A DNA stretch of 64,000 bases from Lineus longissimus (taxonomy: Eukaryota > Nemertea > Pilidiophora > Heteronemertea > Lineidae): NCBI RefSeq assembly GCF_910592395.1, contig NC_088309.1:2730501-2794500 (forward strand), in the 5' to 3' direction. This document shows, piece after piece, positions 32,701-42,076 of the stretch. The position numbers were made by a program, and so were the translations under genes. Each line of letters opens with the position of its first letter. Position 1 is the stretch's first letter. A model generated the notes under the pieces. That model made no database searches, had not been told where the DNA came from, and saw only the letters and a list, made by a program, of their open reading frames with translations.

Positions 32701-35700
32701 AGACTGATGCCACGTGGGATGGTACTGGTCATAAAACTCAAGAGAGTGGCTCTGATATGGATATTGATGGAGAGAGCAATGGTGATTTTCATTTTGAAGT
32801 TAAAACTCTTGATGAGCTTCAAGTGGAGGAACCAGTATATGCACGGTCACTGTTTGGATCGCCCAGGATATCACGGAGAGGAAGGGGGTCAGATCTGCCA
32901 TGGCGAGGAAGGGGCAATCCTCGGGGCAGACATAGGCGCAACAGATCAAGATCGCCACCTTCTGGCTATTTCAATGATGATATGGATATCGGCCAAAATG
33001 TATCCGAACAAAGAGAAGACAGTGATCTCTGTAGGGAATCTTATCGTAGAAGCGAACAGGAGTTCCGTGGTGACAACTGTCGAGGATCACGGCGCTGGCA
33101 TATGGATGATCAACACCATGAGTACCGAAGATCTCATCGTGATGCTGATGACTGTCGTGATGTCGGAGATGTTCCTCATCTCTCCCCCGGGCGCTTAGGA
33201 AATGCGTTACGCTTGGTCACTGCCCTGAGTCATGATCGACCACCCCTTCTTCCTACACCAGATGGATACAGGAATCAGCATCGGTCCAGAGAGGAACGTT
33301 TGAACAGATTTCATCCGAGAGGTCAACCTGAAGGAATGAGATTGCCACCACCCAGTGACCAGAGTTGGTTACCTGAAGGTAGATTTGATCGCAGGTTACC
33401 CGGTTTTTTGCATGAGGACCAAAGGAAGCAACCTCTTTTGACTCATGAACGTCTGCCTTGGGGTCAGTACCATTCTCAGGATGATAGACTGTACCACCCT
33501 CGAGAGCTTATAGCAAGGAATCCTTTTGAACACATTGATAGGTCCCGACAACGTCTGTCGTTTAGGGATCCCTCTGACCGTAAGGAGATACCTCGGAAAC
33601 ACCCCAGAAATGAGGACTATCATGGACCAGTCTTGGATACCCCTAGTCACCTTGATTGTGAGGACCAAAGACCAGGACCAAACCAAGGTCTGCCATACAG
33701 TGAGAGTTCTCAAGAAAGACCACCAAGACTTGATCTACCTTTTGTTGAGAAACCGCAACCACTGCCATTAGATGAAGAGAGACCTCAACCACTTGTGGAT
33801 CTCCCATTTTATAGCGCGCATAAAAGATCACCTAGAGGGCGTGTTAGTATGTGGAACAACTTGCATCCTCAGCCAGAGGGAAGACTCAGAAATGAAAGCA
33901 TGGCAAAATCACCAACAAAAGGGAACGTTGGCTGGGAGAGGAATTTTCCAACTGGCTCTGTTACTTCAATGGTAGATCGAGAGCAGAAAGAAAATATTCA
34001 GTCAAATGAAAAGGAGGACAATAGACAGATCGTTTCCAATCCCTCAAGACTTGAACCTTGGCACAGAACTCTAAGCAAGCAGACATCACTTGATCTTAGT
34101 CAAAACAAATTGCCTGATATAGCAATTCATGAGCCTGTAAGTAAACAACCTGGTTCAGCCAGTCCAGGACAATGGGACAACAAGAAACAACATCCCAAAG
34201 TTACAGACAGTGCTACAATTAACGAAGCTGATTCAGTGATTCAGGTGCATGTTGCAAGTAGGTCTGATGATGCAAAGCCTCAACAATTTGTTGAAAGCAA
34301 AAAGCCACATTCAGATACACAAAAGTTGTTTGAAAACAGACTAAGTGGTTCAGCAACTCAACAGTTTGTAGAAAGTGAATTGCCTGATTCAGCGACAACA
34401 ACTTCTGAGAAAAGAGAACATTCTTCAGTGACCCTAAAACCTGATCAAAACAAAAAGCTTGATTCAGTGACTCAAGTTCATATTGAAAGTGGACAGGATA
34501 GAGAAGTGCCTCAAGAACAAGTTGATAGGCGTGATACATTGCCTGGCAAACAACCAAATACAGTGACTGGAAAGGACCATGATAGTGAAAACAAGGACTC
34601 GAGAAAGTTTAATCAAGTTCCGCATGGTAGTACGAATGCCACCTGTCTTGGTGGTGAGGTACCTGGCTCTATCAATGAACCTTCTGTGCAAACTACTTCG
34701 GAGAAGCCGCATGGTGTGGCGCATAAGACATTGCCAGTTAAGACTAGGAGCCAACCTTTATTGAGCTCTCGAGAAGAAATGCAGAACTGGCTCAATATGG
34801 GGTTGAAAGATGAACATCCAAGGAAGAAGTCAACTTCAAGGAGTCTTAGTCAATCAAGCAAGGTGGAAAAAACTGTGAAGGAAGGTCAGCAGATTTCTAC
34901 AAGTAAAGTTGTGGCTAAATCACCTGAGGGTCAGTCAAAACCTGTTGCAGAGCCTGAGAGGTGCAAGGGTAAAGGTGACTTCGAATCTGTTGCTAAAAAG
35001 TTACTGGCGACAAAACCAATTGGTACTTTCTGCGGTGTAACTGAGAAGGATCTGGTAAAAGGTGTTGTTACTCCTCCTAAAAGCGGTATGACTCAGGGTG
35101 ATGGTGTGCAAATCACGGAGGCCTATCTCTCGGATTATATGAAAAACTTAGGCAAATCTAAACCAAAAGCAAGCACTTCTTTACAAGGACAGAGCTTTCG
35201 TAAGAAACCTTCTGAAAAGAGTGGGCCAAAAAGTTCTGATGTTCAGGAGAAGCTGAGTAGCGAGAAAAAAGGAGTAAAACATAGGCACGAGCACCGCCAT
35301 GGCACTGATGTGAAAGACATGGAAAAGAAATCTGGAGACGGGGGAACAATTGGAATAAAAGGAAAGGTGTTGGAAGGGGATGAAGATAGGAAGCAGGAGA
35401 CTAGGGCAAAAGGGATGAGGAAGGAGTCGAGTGTTGGTGAAGTTAAGGCCAGAAAAGGCGAAGAGCCGGATGCATCAAAAGGGCAGAACGAACAATGTTC
35501 AAGCGCAGAAACAGATCAGAGTCCACGTCATACAAGTGAAGCACGTGGAAAGAAAAACATCAAGAAAATCTCTTTAGACTGGTATAAAAAGAAAAAGACA
35601 CTGGAGGCAGGAGCTTTATCAGACTTCGAAGAAAGTCAAGGTAAATTACAGCAAAAGACTTTGGATGCGAGAGCTTTTTCGCTCGAGAATGACGCTCAGT

Positions 35701-38700
35701 TACGGGAGAAAATAGCTGCATCTGAGGCTAGGATAAATGCATTGGTCAACAGAAGGAGACGGGTTGAAATTATCCCTCACGTATCTCTTGGGAGAAGGAT
35801 TGAGGAAGCCAGGAGAGATTCCACTGCAGTTGGGGATTCTGATGTAGTTCAACAAAAGACATTAAAAGATGAAAAAGTATCCCATTTTGCAGAGCTGTCA
35901 GTCTGTAACAGAGGTGATAACAATCCAAAGTCTGTTGTGACAAAGATGGGTAGTGGCCAGAAAAATTTAACCTCTGCATCTGAAGTCAAGGGCTTATCTT
36001 CCAAGAATAGCGTAGTGACTAGTCCTGACCCTGAGAGTGAATTGAAGCAAAAGGTTGACCAGAAAGAAAAGAAGCCTGGGTCGTCTGATGCAGACGATTG
36101 TTGCCAAATGCAGGAGCCAAAGGTAGTCAAGAAAGGGAGAATCTCTACGTTGTCCAGTGCTGACAAATCAGTGACGAGCAGTTCTAGTCTAAATCAGGAA
36201 TCTGATGTGGCCCAGAAAGAACTGGCTTCTGTTGTGGGTATGATTGACTTGACTGGTTCCGATTCTGAATCAGTCAAGGAGACCAAGCAAGGGTCAGATA
36301 AAGTTTGCTTGGAAGGTTCAGCATTGAGATCCAACACCGGCCAGGCATCAAGGCAAACCAAAGAAGGAGATACCTCGGAGTCATTTAGGACTGAAAAATG
36401 GGAATTGGTTAGGCCTCATCCAGTTCAGGAGTCAAAACGAGGGATTAATTCTAAGTCATCGAGTGCAGATAAAGAAGTGACATGTTCTAGCCCGAGCCAG
36501 GAACTTGACAAAGTCAATAAAGGAAAGTCTTCTAGGTCATCAAGTGTAGCTAGAAGTGATTTTAACAGTTCTGGTCCGAATCAGGAATCCAAGAAGGCAA
36601 AGAAGGGAAACACTTCTAGTTTATCTAGCGTTGTTGGGGTTGATTTGACCAGTTCTATTCTAGTTCGGGTAACCACAAAGGCAAAGAAAGGAAAGCGTTC
36701 AAGGTCATCGAGTGCAGATAAAAAAGACATGAGAGGCTCCAAATCCAAATCCAAGAAGCACAAGAAAGAAAAGTCTAAAAGGTTACCAGAGGCGTATAAA
36801 AGAAAGAAAAGAAGAAAGAAGTCCCTTTCATATCTGTCCTCATGTTCTGATATTAGTTCAGCCAGCTTGGAAAAAAGCCCTTCACTTTCAAGATCACGAT
36901 CAAGATCAAGAGAGCGAAGATCAAGGAACCGATACAGAAGTTCTTTTTCTCCAGGGAGGTTTGTGAAGAGAAGATGGTCGCCTAATAGAAGAAGCAGAAG
37001 TCCAAGTCATGGGAGGCATCCTCATGGGCGGACAAGATCAAGATCAAGATCACCATCTTTACGAAGACGAACAACTCGAGGCAGAAGATCTCTGACTCCA
37101 CTACGCCAAATACATCGCAGTCGATCGCCTCCTTCGAGGAGATTGTCTCCCTTTAGAAGGTCACCATTATCACCTCATCGCCGGTCTCCATCACCGCAGA
37201 GACTTCCATATCGCCATCCTGTGGACCGCTCGACAATTAACTCTCATGACTGGTTATTTGGTCGACGTTCACCATCACCGAGACAAAGAAAAGTGCATAG
37301 TAGGTCACCATCCCCCTATCGTAGGAAGAGGAGGAGATCATTTTCACCACATAGGAGGCCACGATCCAGAGATCGAAGTTCAAGAAGGCCTCGTAGTAGG
37401 GAACGCTCAACGAGCCCAACGTCCTGGTCCCGGGAACGATCAGACACACCAACCACAATCGGAAGCAAATCTCCACAATCTGATGGTGACGGTTCACCAA
37501 TTCATATTGACTTGACATCATACAGGAGGGCAGAAATGGCTTTGTGCCCTGACAAACCTTGGCGACCCCCGGGGACACACCCAAGGGACCGGCATCCTGA
37601 CAATGTTGATCCAGCTCCACCCCAAAGATATGTCTCTCCTGGATACCAACATGGAGAACCTCTGCATCAGCAATGGTGTACGCCACCGCCTGGATACGGC
37701 CCAAAGGTACCACTGCCTTTTCATCCTGCTGCACCGACCTACTATGTCCCCGGCGCTGGGTTCCAGCATCCGTATAGCAGACTACCAATTGTTTCAATGC
37801 CAAGTCATTCTGGGTCACCTATGGATCCAATGCAGCCCCCTTCTCATTATCAGAGGAATGAAATTGACATGCAGCCTGGGCCAGATCAAGATGTTGCTCA
37901 TTTCAATCAGCAGCCAGGTACCCCTCTCTATAATGAGGGACCTCATTCACATCAACAGCTGGACTTTAGTATCCCTCCTTCAGAGTCTCAAGTGGTGCAT
38001 CCAGGACCAGAAGATGTCAAAGGAAAACCTGAACTTATATCGCAACTTGAGAAGAAACCTAGAATCAGAAAGAATTGTGATCCTAGACTCTGCGATGATC
38101 TTCAAAAAGTGACCATGGTTGAAACTGCTGCTGAATATGTTCAAAAACAATTCGAGGAACGCATTAGCAATGACAATGTGGTTAAAGAAAACCTGAACCA
38201 ACCAGTGACTTTGAAAAAACCTAACATACCAGGGACTTCAAAAGAGTCCAACAAACCAGAGATTTTAGACAAGCCAGGACCTTTAGAAAAGTCTAACAAA
38301 TCAGGAACTTCAGAAAAGTTGATTGTAAGAGGGACACCAGAAAAGAAGAATTCGCCAGTGAAAGCTAAATCTGATCAAATTCCTGGTATCATGAGTCCAA
38401 ATGATAACAATCTAGAAATCAATCCAAGGCTGAGTTTCATGGAAGGTGGTGCTAGCCAGGAATCTGTTGATAGTGTCTCCATTAGCATTGATGATGCAAG
38501 TTCCAGCTGGGATAAGCTTCCACTACATGACTGTATAGATGAGGAAGGCAGACTGACAGAAACTTACGGTTACTCGGATGAGAAGTATAGGAACGCCTTC
38601 CATGAGATAGAGTTTGGGTGGCCAATCCAAAGCACACTTCGTTGGAAATATCTTGCCAAGCATATCTGGGATAATCCTAATGCCTACAAGGATAATCAAG

Positions 38701-39671
38701 AATCAGATGTGCCGTCTGAGGAAACTAAACCTGGGAAAAGGCAAAAGAAGACTGCTCGTAAAAGTTTCATGACTGCTAGCTTAGGGCATTCACAGGTAGA
38801 CCCTAAGAATGAGATTTTCCAGGAGGCCAGAAATGAGGAGTTAGCGAAGTTAAAGACTGTGAGAAGTGAAGTCTTAGGATCTTTGTTGCATGAAAAAAAT
38901 ATGGAAGAAAAGGTAAAACTGAAGGGTTTGCTGGGAAATATAAAGAAAGACATTGAGGAGTTGGAAGACAAAGGCAAGATGTCAGTGATGGGCAAACATG
39001 TGACTACTGTGGGCAATGCCAGTGCCACCAGAGCTGATAAAAGTGCAGTTGCTTTGGCCCAAAGATTGGCAACTGATCTGGAGAGTACAGAGATGAAAAA
39101 AGCTGAAACTTCGTCTTCAACTTCAATTGCGTGTACCAGTCAAGCAACAAGTGCTGTTGGTTTGGGGGATGCTGTTAAAGCTACAGCTTTACTATCGGAT
39201 AATACTCCAAGGACTAGTGATAATCCAGAAATAGGCAGAACAGGTTCTTATGCTAGTCATGCTACCAGTGCTGTTCGATCAACCAGTACAGTACCTTATG
39301 GTAATATTCCTCGGACGAGTGAGGATCCACAGACTAAAAGATCTTCCTCTTCAAGTATCAAGTCAGTTAAAGCAATCCTGTTAGACAGTTCTCCAGAGAC
39401 TATCAACAGTTTGAATATTGGTGCTACTTCTTACCCTAGACCTGGAACTTCGACAAAACCAGAACTCAGCAGATTAAGCTCCCAGTCTAGCCTTTCAGTA
39501 ACTTCCAATAAAAACACTGCTTTTCGCCCAGACAAGCCAGAAGCTAAAAAACCTGCCAATGGTGCCAATTCTGCTCTGAAGCCAGGGACATATCAAAAAC
39601 CAGATACATCTTGGAGTGAGACGAAACCTATGATAACAAAATCATTCTTCTCAGGACTTGACCAGCTGTGA
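26712..39671 (+). CDS. giant disordered SR-rich protein, 4319 residues, single coding exon
   Basis: I do not recognise the family. The ATG has good context (A at -3, G at +4) and follows an acceptor (gtcttttcag) at 26674, so 5'UTR exons lie upstream. The layout is a Gln/Asn-rich N-terminus, Pro/Ser repeats near 298-325 (SPGSAPML type), a helical segment at about 440-525, a very long acidic Ser/Glu region (about 700-2000), an Arg-rich patch (RISRRGRGSDLPWRGRG) near 2055, Lys-rich stretches, and a classic RS domain at about 3390-3580 (RSRSRSRER, RSPSPYRRK). A Pro/Tyr-rich part follows, then a folded-looking segment near 3950-3990 rich in aromatics, a second helical segment (about 4035-4100) and a Ser/Thr-rich tail. 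It is probably a nuclear protein tied to RNA processing or transcription, in the manner of SRRM2, SON or SCAF proteins, but homology is not shown. Two SUMO-interaction-like motifs and a 44-residue tandem duplication are present. Confidence 0.85.
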   Translation: MDNRQWQMGQGSQPNYVQNLQLGQLQRRSNDGNPSWPTNQQVQWPEGAQAVQNVNQQFPQANLANTNSQIRWQLRQRYLNRHSVASRNQSGQVTSGEQMHNQNWRRESPLQLNSGSVINQVNYGQGMHQVCTTTNYSRASNQQFHQASVSLPEWQGYLSSQRNERSCLPPADHLRNAVNINQAQFLRQLGNKPSTSGVTVNCSASSHLVTSQLNILHHENRPVGNETEQLNTRRLSDGYQLPNPTTGELAQLSSDSNILSHLHRRYEHELLQRVNDPVLASVLSDQTQIGLHRAMPSPGIAPVLSPGSAPMLSPGSAPMLGQGTGSVPYTSAAPMPRPPSASSSYHSHSGTAPMQRPPSTASSYHSQNQGQDVGLCLRLSQASSHGRQHCSQRQPSEVRKGQSAVSNGSRSSTPHAACDSLTDNQACEQQSSIFTSFLSGIREDIQNLKGLTLETLKNSKQILKDKMHSLHIHLQDEQEGSGIISHNKITLYNSAVQEMEALMLTLQNEIAERQDEEAMKMLEMILAGDNHTESTSAQNGMETNQMVETLTRRKSQDHAASIRSSSSQHVVRPPSPELLQPAVQDVQTECVQRSERSMSDQRVSSRVVGRRSSGESRPADARPMRPESRESGNSDGRREVRPQSRQSGYISVSSYISSDVQVISVPSLPRRRGQDSDYDPVYERELIQEAVEYYTLSPLEEISSSSETEDDTDNPPEYVVMDEDDIRNWYEFAMRPTSPDIMEEQQPHLVISNVQSLSHWVEGDTNSAGVEQHRFSDNAARMEAMLSRINHVQDYLANVVDITPPSTPDESTLRSESHTQKSPNVDVSGGVLPGQEGISLRRLFSLVVDHDYSDDSGTDTLQHDITIRKEISDNAGSVMNKSALLKSVGKHDLREETVQAMTMSVSKEDQNKVASTTSSGQESDSVQTTVEASRLPEYGKMFEAIESDSEDEDSESADCKDIPEYDESSEESLPEITHQPWRKHKVVRRRCRLGSSPSVLSTRVTMSDEDRKMITSVWNNDRTDSQRKKTLTTDFMASRTADKSDIDGKSQMAQDSVLDATVTEKDNTQYDKTSSKAANETFPAEQPQTSGSEDNVISDLELAEVTGLNSTSDREAYEIELPGLNEKPESSEVRARTVSDGCAPQSVVDSDVKLQENQGENVACVLTERGIEMQETYPLVSDESSKAIINKSDSTHDIKSAEHCTNPLMTDTDLVIASMCEESVEPVLETDACVLCGENDVDTLGMVGKSVSNDSLPSTDSLASTEKASQLDTSGEMNSTVEEISTPNNVQLDIGNSVSSTLRQGQSDVDKDIISKGHEHENEPNDECESSASESRQEVLPVSSTSQNTSSETSNKVILDRACSLPEPKIESDPCTAGPEDDFDQSEPRNKSDKGIQDQGTAAQSASGTGLSHIDVNPCTAGPEDDFDQSEPRNKSDEGIQDQGTAAQSASGTGLSHIDVNRDDAQPGEPQMFEPEPSISEQTSEMRLTGIDSSMKTEIVAANSTQPESEHEKLPDIVPSREGTDGETDNVSPLGGPEQVDEMSDENKTLGILSNVVEPQTVGETVADKLLTQIVKGDNDSLFLDFEPKDETKETSHAQPEYEERLVGSESSIGGQGDGAHEAVKRNVSESDGEKTPPRSFEDNDDSASVGGFAVPSEQECVLSDEASSSDYNESDGECDSELVFAIAEYFKNSSYDESSNSSNTSIETKSEGIELGEEEELMGDLGPEEEFCFTREISRVSTDSHLSGDWGPEELCSRRLSVVSTDDSKPANTTSSERESSDHVNEESSEKGKRSPREDVTAENGARSDAGTAVSTHVSHDSSAQVSEDKSSCSKENVLSEKSGLGDKSAKIQADAEPKSLVKEKVSQSSSIHEDTESATLKEKASPQSKLIGKTKLAGTEPESLVKGNISSQPKAKSKQADARSDELVEENTFLQSISETHQTDTKAERDVKEKDSSQSKPKTSDKVEKDSGSQSQKPPRENAMSCLEEIIWKTETDATWDGTGHKTQESGSDMDIDGESNGDFHFEVKTLDELQVEEPVYARSLFGSPRISRRGRGSDLPWRGRGNPRGRHRRNRSRSPPSGYFNDDMDIGQNVSEQREDSDLCRESYRRSEQEFRGDNCRGSRRWHMDDQHHEYRRSHRDADDCRDVGDVPHLSPGRLGNALRLVTALSHDRPPLLPTPDGYRNQHRSREERLNRFHPRGQPEGMRLPPPSDQSWLPEGRFDRRLPGFLHEDQRKQPLLTHERLPWGQYHSQDDRLYHPRELIARNPFEHIDRSRQRLSFRDPSDRKEIPRKHPRNEDYHGPVLDTPSHLDCEDQRPGPNQGLPYSESSQERPPRLDLPFVEKPQPLPLDEERPQPLVDLPFYSAHKRSPRGRVSMWNNLHPQPEGRLRNESMAKSPTKGNVGWERNFPTGSVTSMVDREQKENIQSNEKEDNRQIVSNPSRLEPWHRTLSKQTSLDLSQNKLPDIAIHEPVSKQPGSASPGQWDNKKQHPKVTDSATINEADSVIQVHVASRSDDAKPQQFVESKKPHSDTQKLFENRLSGSATQQFVESELPDSATTTSEKREHSSVTLKPDQNKKLDSVTQVHIESGQDREVPQEQVDRRDTLPGKQPNTVTGKDHDSENKDSRKFNQVPHGSTNATCLGGEVPGSINEPSVQTTSEKPHGVAHKTLPVKTRSQPLLSSREEMQNWLNMGLKDEHPRKKSTSRSLSQSSKVEKTVKEGQQISTSKVVAKSPEGQSKPVAEPERCKGKGDFESVAKKLLATKPIGTFCGVTEKDLVKGVVTPPKSGMTQGDGVQITEAYLSDYMKNLGKSKPKASTSLQGQSFRKKPSEKSGPKSSDVQEKLSSEKKGVKHRHEHRHGTDVKDMEKKSGDGGTIGIKGKVLEGDEDRKQETRAKGMRKESSVGEVKARKGEEPDASKGQNEQCSSAETDQSPRHTSEARGKKNIKKISLDWYKKKKTLEAGALSDFEESQGKLQQKTLDARAFSLENDAQLREKIAASEARINALVNRRRRVEIIPHVSLGRRIEEARRDSTAVGDSDVVQQKTLKDEKVSHFAELSVCNRGDNNPKSVVTKMGSGQKNLTSASEVKGLSSKNSVVTSPDPESELKQKVDQKEKKPGSSDADDCCQMQEPKVVKKGRISTLSSADKSVTSSSSLNQESDVAQKELASVVGMIDLTGSDSESVKETKQGSDKVCLEGSALRSNTGQASRQTKEGDTSESFRTEKWELVRPHPVQESKRGINSKSSSADKEVTCSSPSQELDKVNKGKSSRSSSVARSDFNSSGPNQESKKAKKGNTSSLSSVVGVDLTSSILVRVTTKAKKGKRSRSSSADKKDMRGSKSKSKKHKKEKSKRLPEAYKRKKRRKKSLSYLSSCSDISSASLEKSPSLSRSRSRSRERRSRNRYRSSFSPGRFVKRRWSPNRRSRSPSHGRHPHGRTRSRSRSPSLRRRTTRGRRSLTPLRQIHRSRSPPSRRLSPFRRSPLSPHRRSPSPQRLPYRHPVDRSTINSHDWLFGRRSPSPRQRKVHSRSPSPYRRKRRRSFSPHRRPRSRDRSSRRPRSRERSTSPTSWSRERSDTPTTIGSKSPQSDGDGSPIHIDLTSYRRAEMALCPDKPWRPPGTHPRDRHPDNVDPAPPQRYVSPGYQHGEPLHQQWCTPPPGYGPKVPLPFHPAAPTYYVPGAGFQHPYSRLPIVSMPSHSGSPMDPMQPPSHYQRNEIDMQPGPDQDVAHFNQQPGTPLYNEGPHSHQQLDFSIPPSESQVVHPGPEDVKGKPELISQLEKKPRIRKNCDPRLCDDLQKVTMVETAAEYVQKQFEERISNDNVVKENLNQPVTLKKPNIPGTSKESNKPEILDKPGPLEKSNKSGTSEKLIVRGTPEKKNSPVKAKSDQIPGIMSPNDNNLEINPRLSFMEGGASQESVDSVSISIDDASSSWDKLPLHDCIDEEGRLTETYGYSDEKYRNAFHEIEFGWPIQSTLRWKYLAKHIWDNPNAYKDNQESDVPSEETKPGKRQKKTARKSFMTASLGHSQVDPKNEIFQEARNEELAKLKTVRSEVLGSLLHEKNMEEKVKLKGLLGNIKKDIEELEDKGKMSVMGKHVTTVGNASATRADKSAVALAQRLATDLESTEMKKAETSSSTSIACTSQATSAVGLGDAVKATALLSDNTPRTSDNPEIGRTGSYASHATSAVRSTSTVPYGNIPRTSEDPQTKRSSSSSIKSVKAILLDSSPETINSLNIGATSYPRPGTSTKPELSRLSSQSSLSVTSNKNTAFRPDKPEAKKPANGANSALKPGTYQKPDTSWSETKPMITKSFFSGLDQL
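30831..31094 (+). repeat. 132-bp in-frame tandem duplication in the giant SR gene
   Basis: Unit 1 is 30831-30962 and unit 2 is 30963-31094. They differ by one base seen on direct reading (gataagggc versus gatgagggc, Lys to Glu). Each encodes 44 residues of the acidic region. Confidence 0.95.
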
Positions 39672-40780
39672 TTAGAAATATCAAATTCTACGTGTATTAG
39701 AATGAGAAGGAGAGTAGCTGAAAGAGTCTGGTGAACAAAGACAGCCCGTTGTTGCCTTTTGCAGTTTATAGGGGGAATGATTTTGGATTAGGACACGGTT
39801 CGCCTACAATTTATATGCTTGAATGCAGAGAAGCCTTCGCTGAAGTTAATTTGACAATAGGGCAGAACTGTTGATCTTCATGTATAATAATCGGCAGCTT
39901 ATATTGTCTTTTGTTTGGCATAAATACCCTATTTGTGTCATGGCCATTTGTCTTTTATAACTACATTAGTGTTCAGCCAGGTGGGCAGTTTTCTTGATGA
40001 TTATTGTGCTGATGAGTTTTGTAACCACCTTTGTGTTGAAGAAATCCTGGTTAACTGTGAGCCTTTCCAGGAGACCCAGTGTGGGAATTCAATTTGTTGA
40101 CAAAATTATTTGAAATACTCTCATTGTGAACTTATACATGTATGAAATATTTCTTACTTAACCAACCTGGCTCCTGCCTATACAAGTCTCCCTTGGGTGA
40201 AGCCAGATTGGCCAGATTAGCCAGATTGCCAGAGCCAAATTCAAAATGCATGCTATTTTTTCTCTCAACTGCCAAATTCGCATTTTCACTAAGATTGTGA
40301 AAGCCTTGTACCTGTATCTGATCTCATATTCCGTGCAGTTCTTAATTTTGAATTCTTGATACCATGTGATAGCCTGTGGTGGTGTGCTCAAGGATGAGCA
40401 TGTTTCATATTCATTTCTTGTGTCAATACTCAGAAAGACTTTCTCATGACAAAAATGACTTGGCACCATTCAGCCTTGTTTGTGGTATTCCTGCTGTCGA
40501 ATTTCAAAGCTTAAGATTTTGTCCGGTCGGTTTGTAAATTTGTATTTTCTTTTAAATTTGTGGATATTTTAGATATTTATTGTAAGTCTGCAGAAATGGT
40601 GCACTTGTGCGTGTGTGGGGATGAGTCTCCAGGAAGCGTGCACTATAGTCTGTATGTACCAAGGTACAATTTTTTATGACTTTTTGCTCGACCATGTTTG
40701 GAGAAGCATTGATTCACCAGTAGAAATGTTTTTGTTTGACAGCATGTAATATAACTGCCATGACAAGAGATAATTTTGGA

Positions 40781-40786
40781 AATAAA
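40781..40786 (+). terminator. polyadenylation signal, giant SR gene
   Basis: AATAAA 1.1 kb after the stop, followed by a T-rich tract. It is the first canonical signal in an open 3'UTR, so the 3'UTR would be about 1.1 kb. Confidence 0.7.
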
Positions 40787-40799
40787 CCTCGCTGAACAA

Positions 40800-42076
40800 A
40801 TTTTTTGTGTTCATTGTCCTTAATATATGTGGAAAAAGTCGTCACTTTTCACATATGGAAAAATTGTTTTCCTCAAAAGAATGTTCTCTTCAAAAAAAAG
40901 ATTGTATAAGTCATACGAACTTCCTATGTTGTTTTAAAGCTGTCTGGAGGCTTTCATAGTCAAGTAAAACATAAGACAAAGGTGATGTTATTAATGGTTT
41001 TCTGATTAAGTAATTAATCCTTTGATTAGTGTTTCTCATAAAAACCTGAAGGAATGATGTTTCCAGGCATCCAACAGGTCTGATAATGCCAATTGCGCTC
41101 CATATGTTTATGCGACCCTAAGTGCCCACTTTCGCCAGAGCGAGTCCCCATGTCCTCACCATGGAGCCCCCTTCATTTTTGGATCATCCCTTGATGTTGA
41201 GACTCGATAAGACCTCGGATGATAAAAGTTACCATCCCTTTTAGTAGGTCAGGACGGCTCCTGAATGAGTCTACAGCATCAAATAACTACTGTAAATTCG
41301 GCTCCATGCCATCAGTGTCGCATGGCGAAGTTGAAACAAAAGTCCCCGTGGATCTATTGAATAGTTGAGGACATGTGTGCTGAGAGAGCTGACCATCCAA
41401 TGAAACGTGGAAAGAATTAGCTTTTATGTGAAATGAATATAAGGCGATGGGACCGAAGTCGTCGGAGAATCCTATAGAAACTCGGATTGGCACATAAATA
41501 AGTTGACAGTAAAGATATCCGTCTCAGTTCGACATGACAAATTCGTCTTTGTCACATTCCATAGATTGACGGAACAATGCCAGTCATTGGGACTTTCGTT
41601 GAGCCAATCTTGCATAGTTTATCGCACAAGTCCACCACTATCATTGGAGAAGTTGACGAGGGCATTCCTTCTTTGTTCACAGGGTTTAGTTTAATCAGTG
41701 AAAGAACGAATTCATGCGTCATCGATCATCTGTCTCCAATTGGTCCATTGGAACCGATGTACCAATCAAAGGGGAGCCGTTTAGCCGTAGTTGCGCTTTT
41801 GGAATGACACTTCTGCCATGTTTAAAGAAATTGCCTCATACAACGAACTACAGGTCCAGTACTCTTCTACGTGAAAGAAAACCTATTTCATGATTGTGAC
41901 CAGGATGGTTCACTGAACACTCTTTATCTTGATCGAGCATATCATTAACTTGTGAGAACATGGCCTATTTATCATTTGTATTTGACTCACAATGAAAACG
42001 AGGTTTCAGCCAAGCAGTACACGTGGCAGCTAGTGGGGCAATATCTGAGTCTTATCTGGGGCAGTTACCAAACAAA
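40800..42076. other. intergenic region upstream of the methyltransferase gene
   Basis: About 1.3 kb with no recognisable gene. Short frames here (up to 76 codons) show no domain. The promoter of the downstream gene should lie in it, but no clear core element was found. Confidence 0.45.

Noticed and set aside
37237-37818. 193-residue frame on the - strand
   Set aside because: It lies entirely antisense to the RS and Pro-rich part of the giant gene; biased codon content keeps the complement open.
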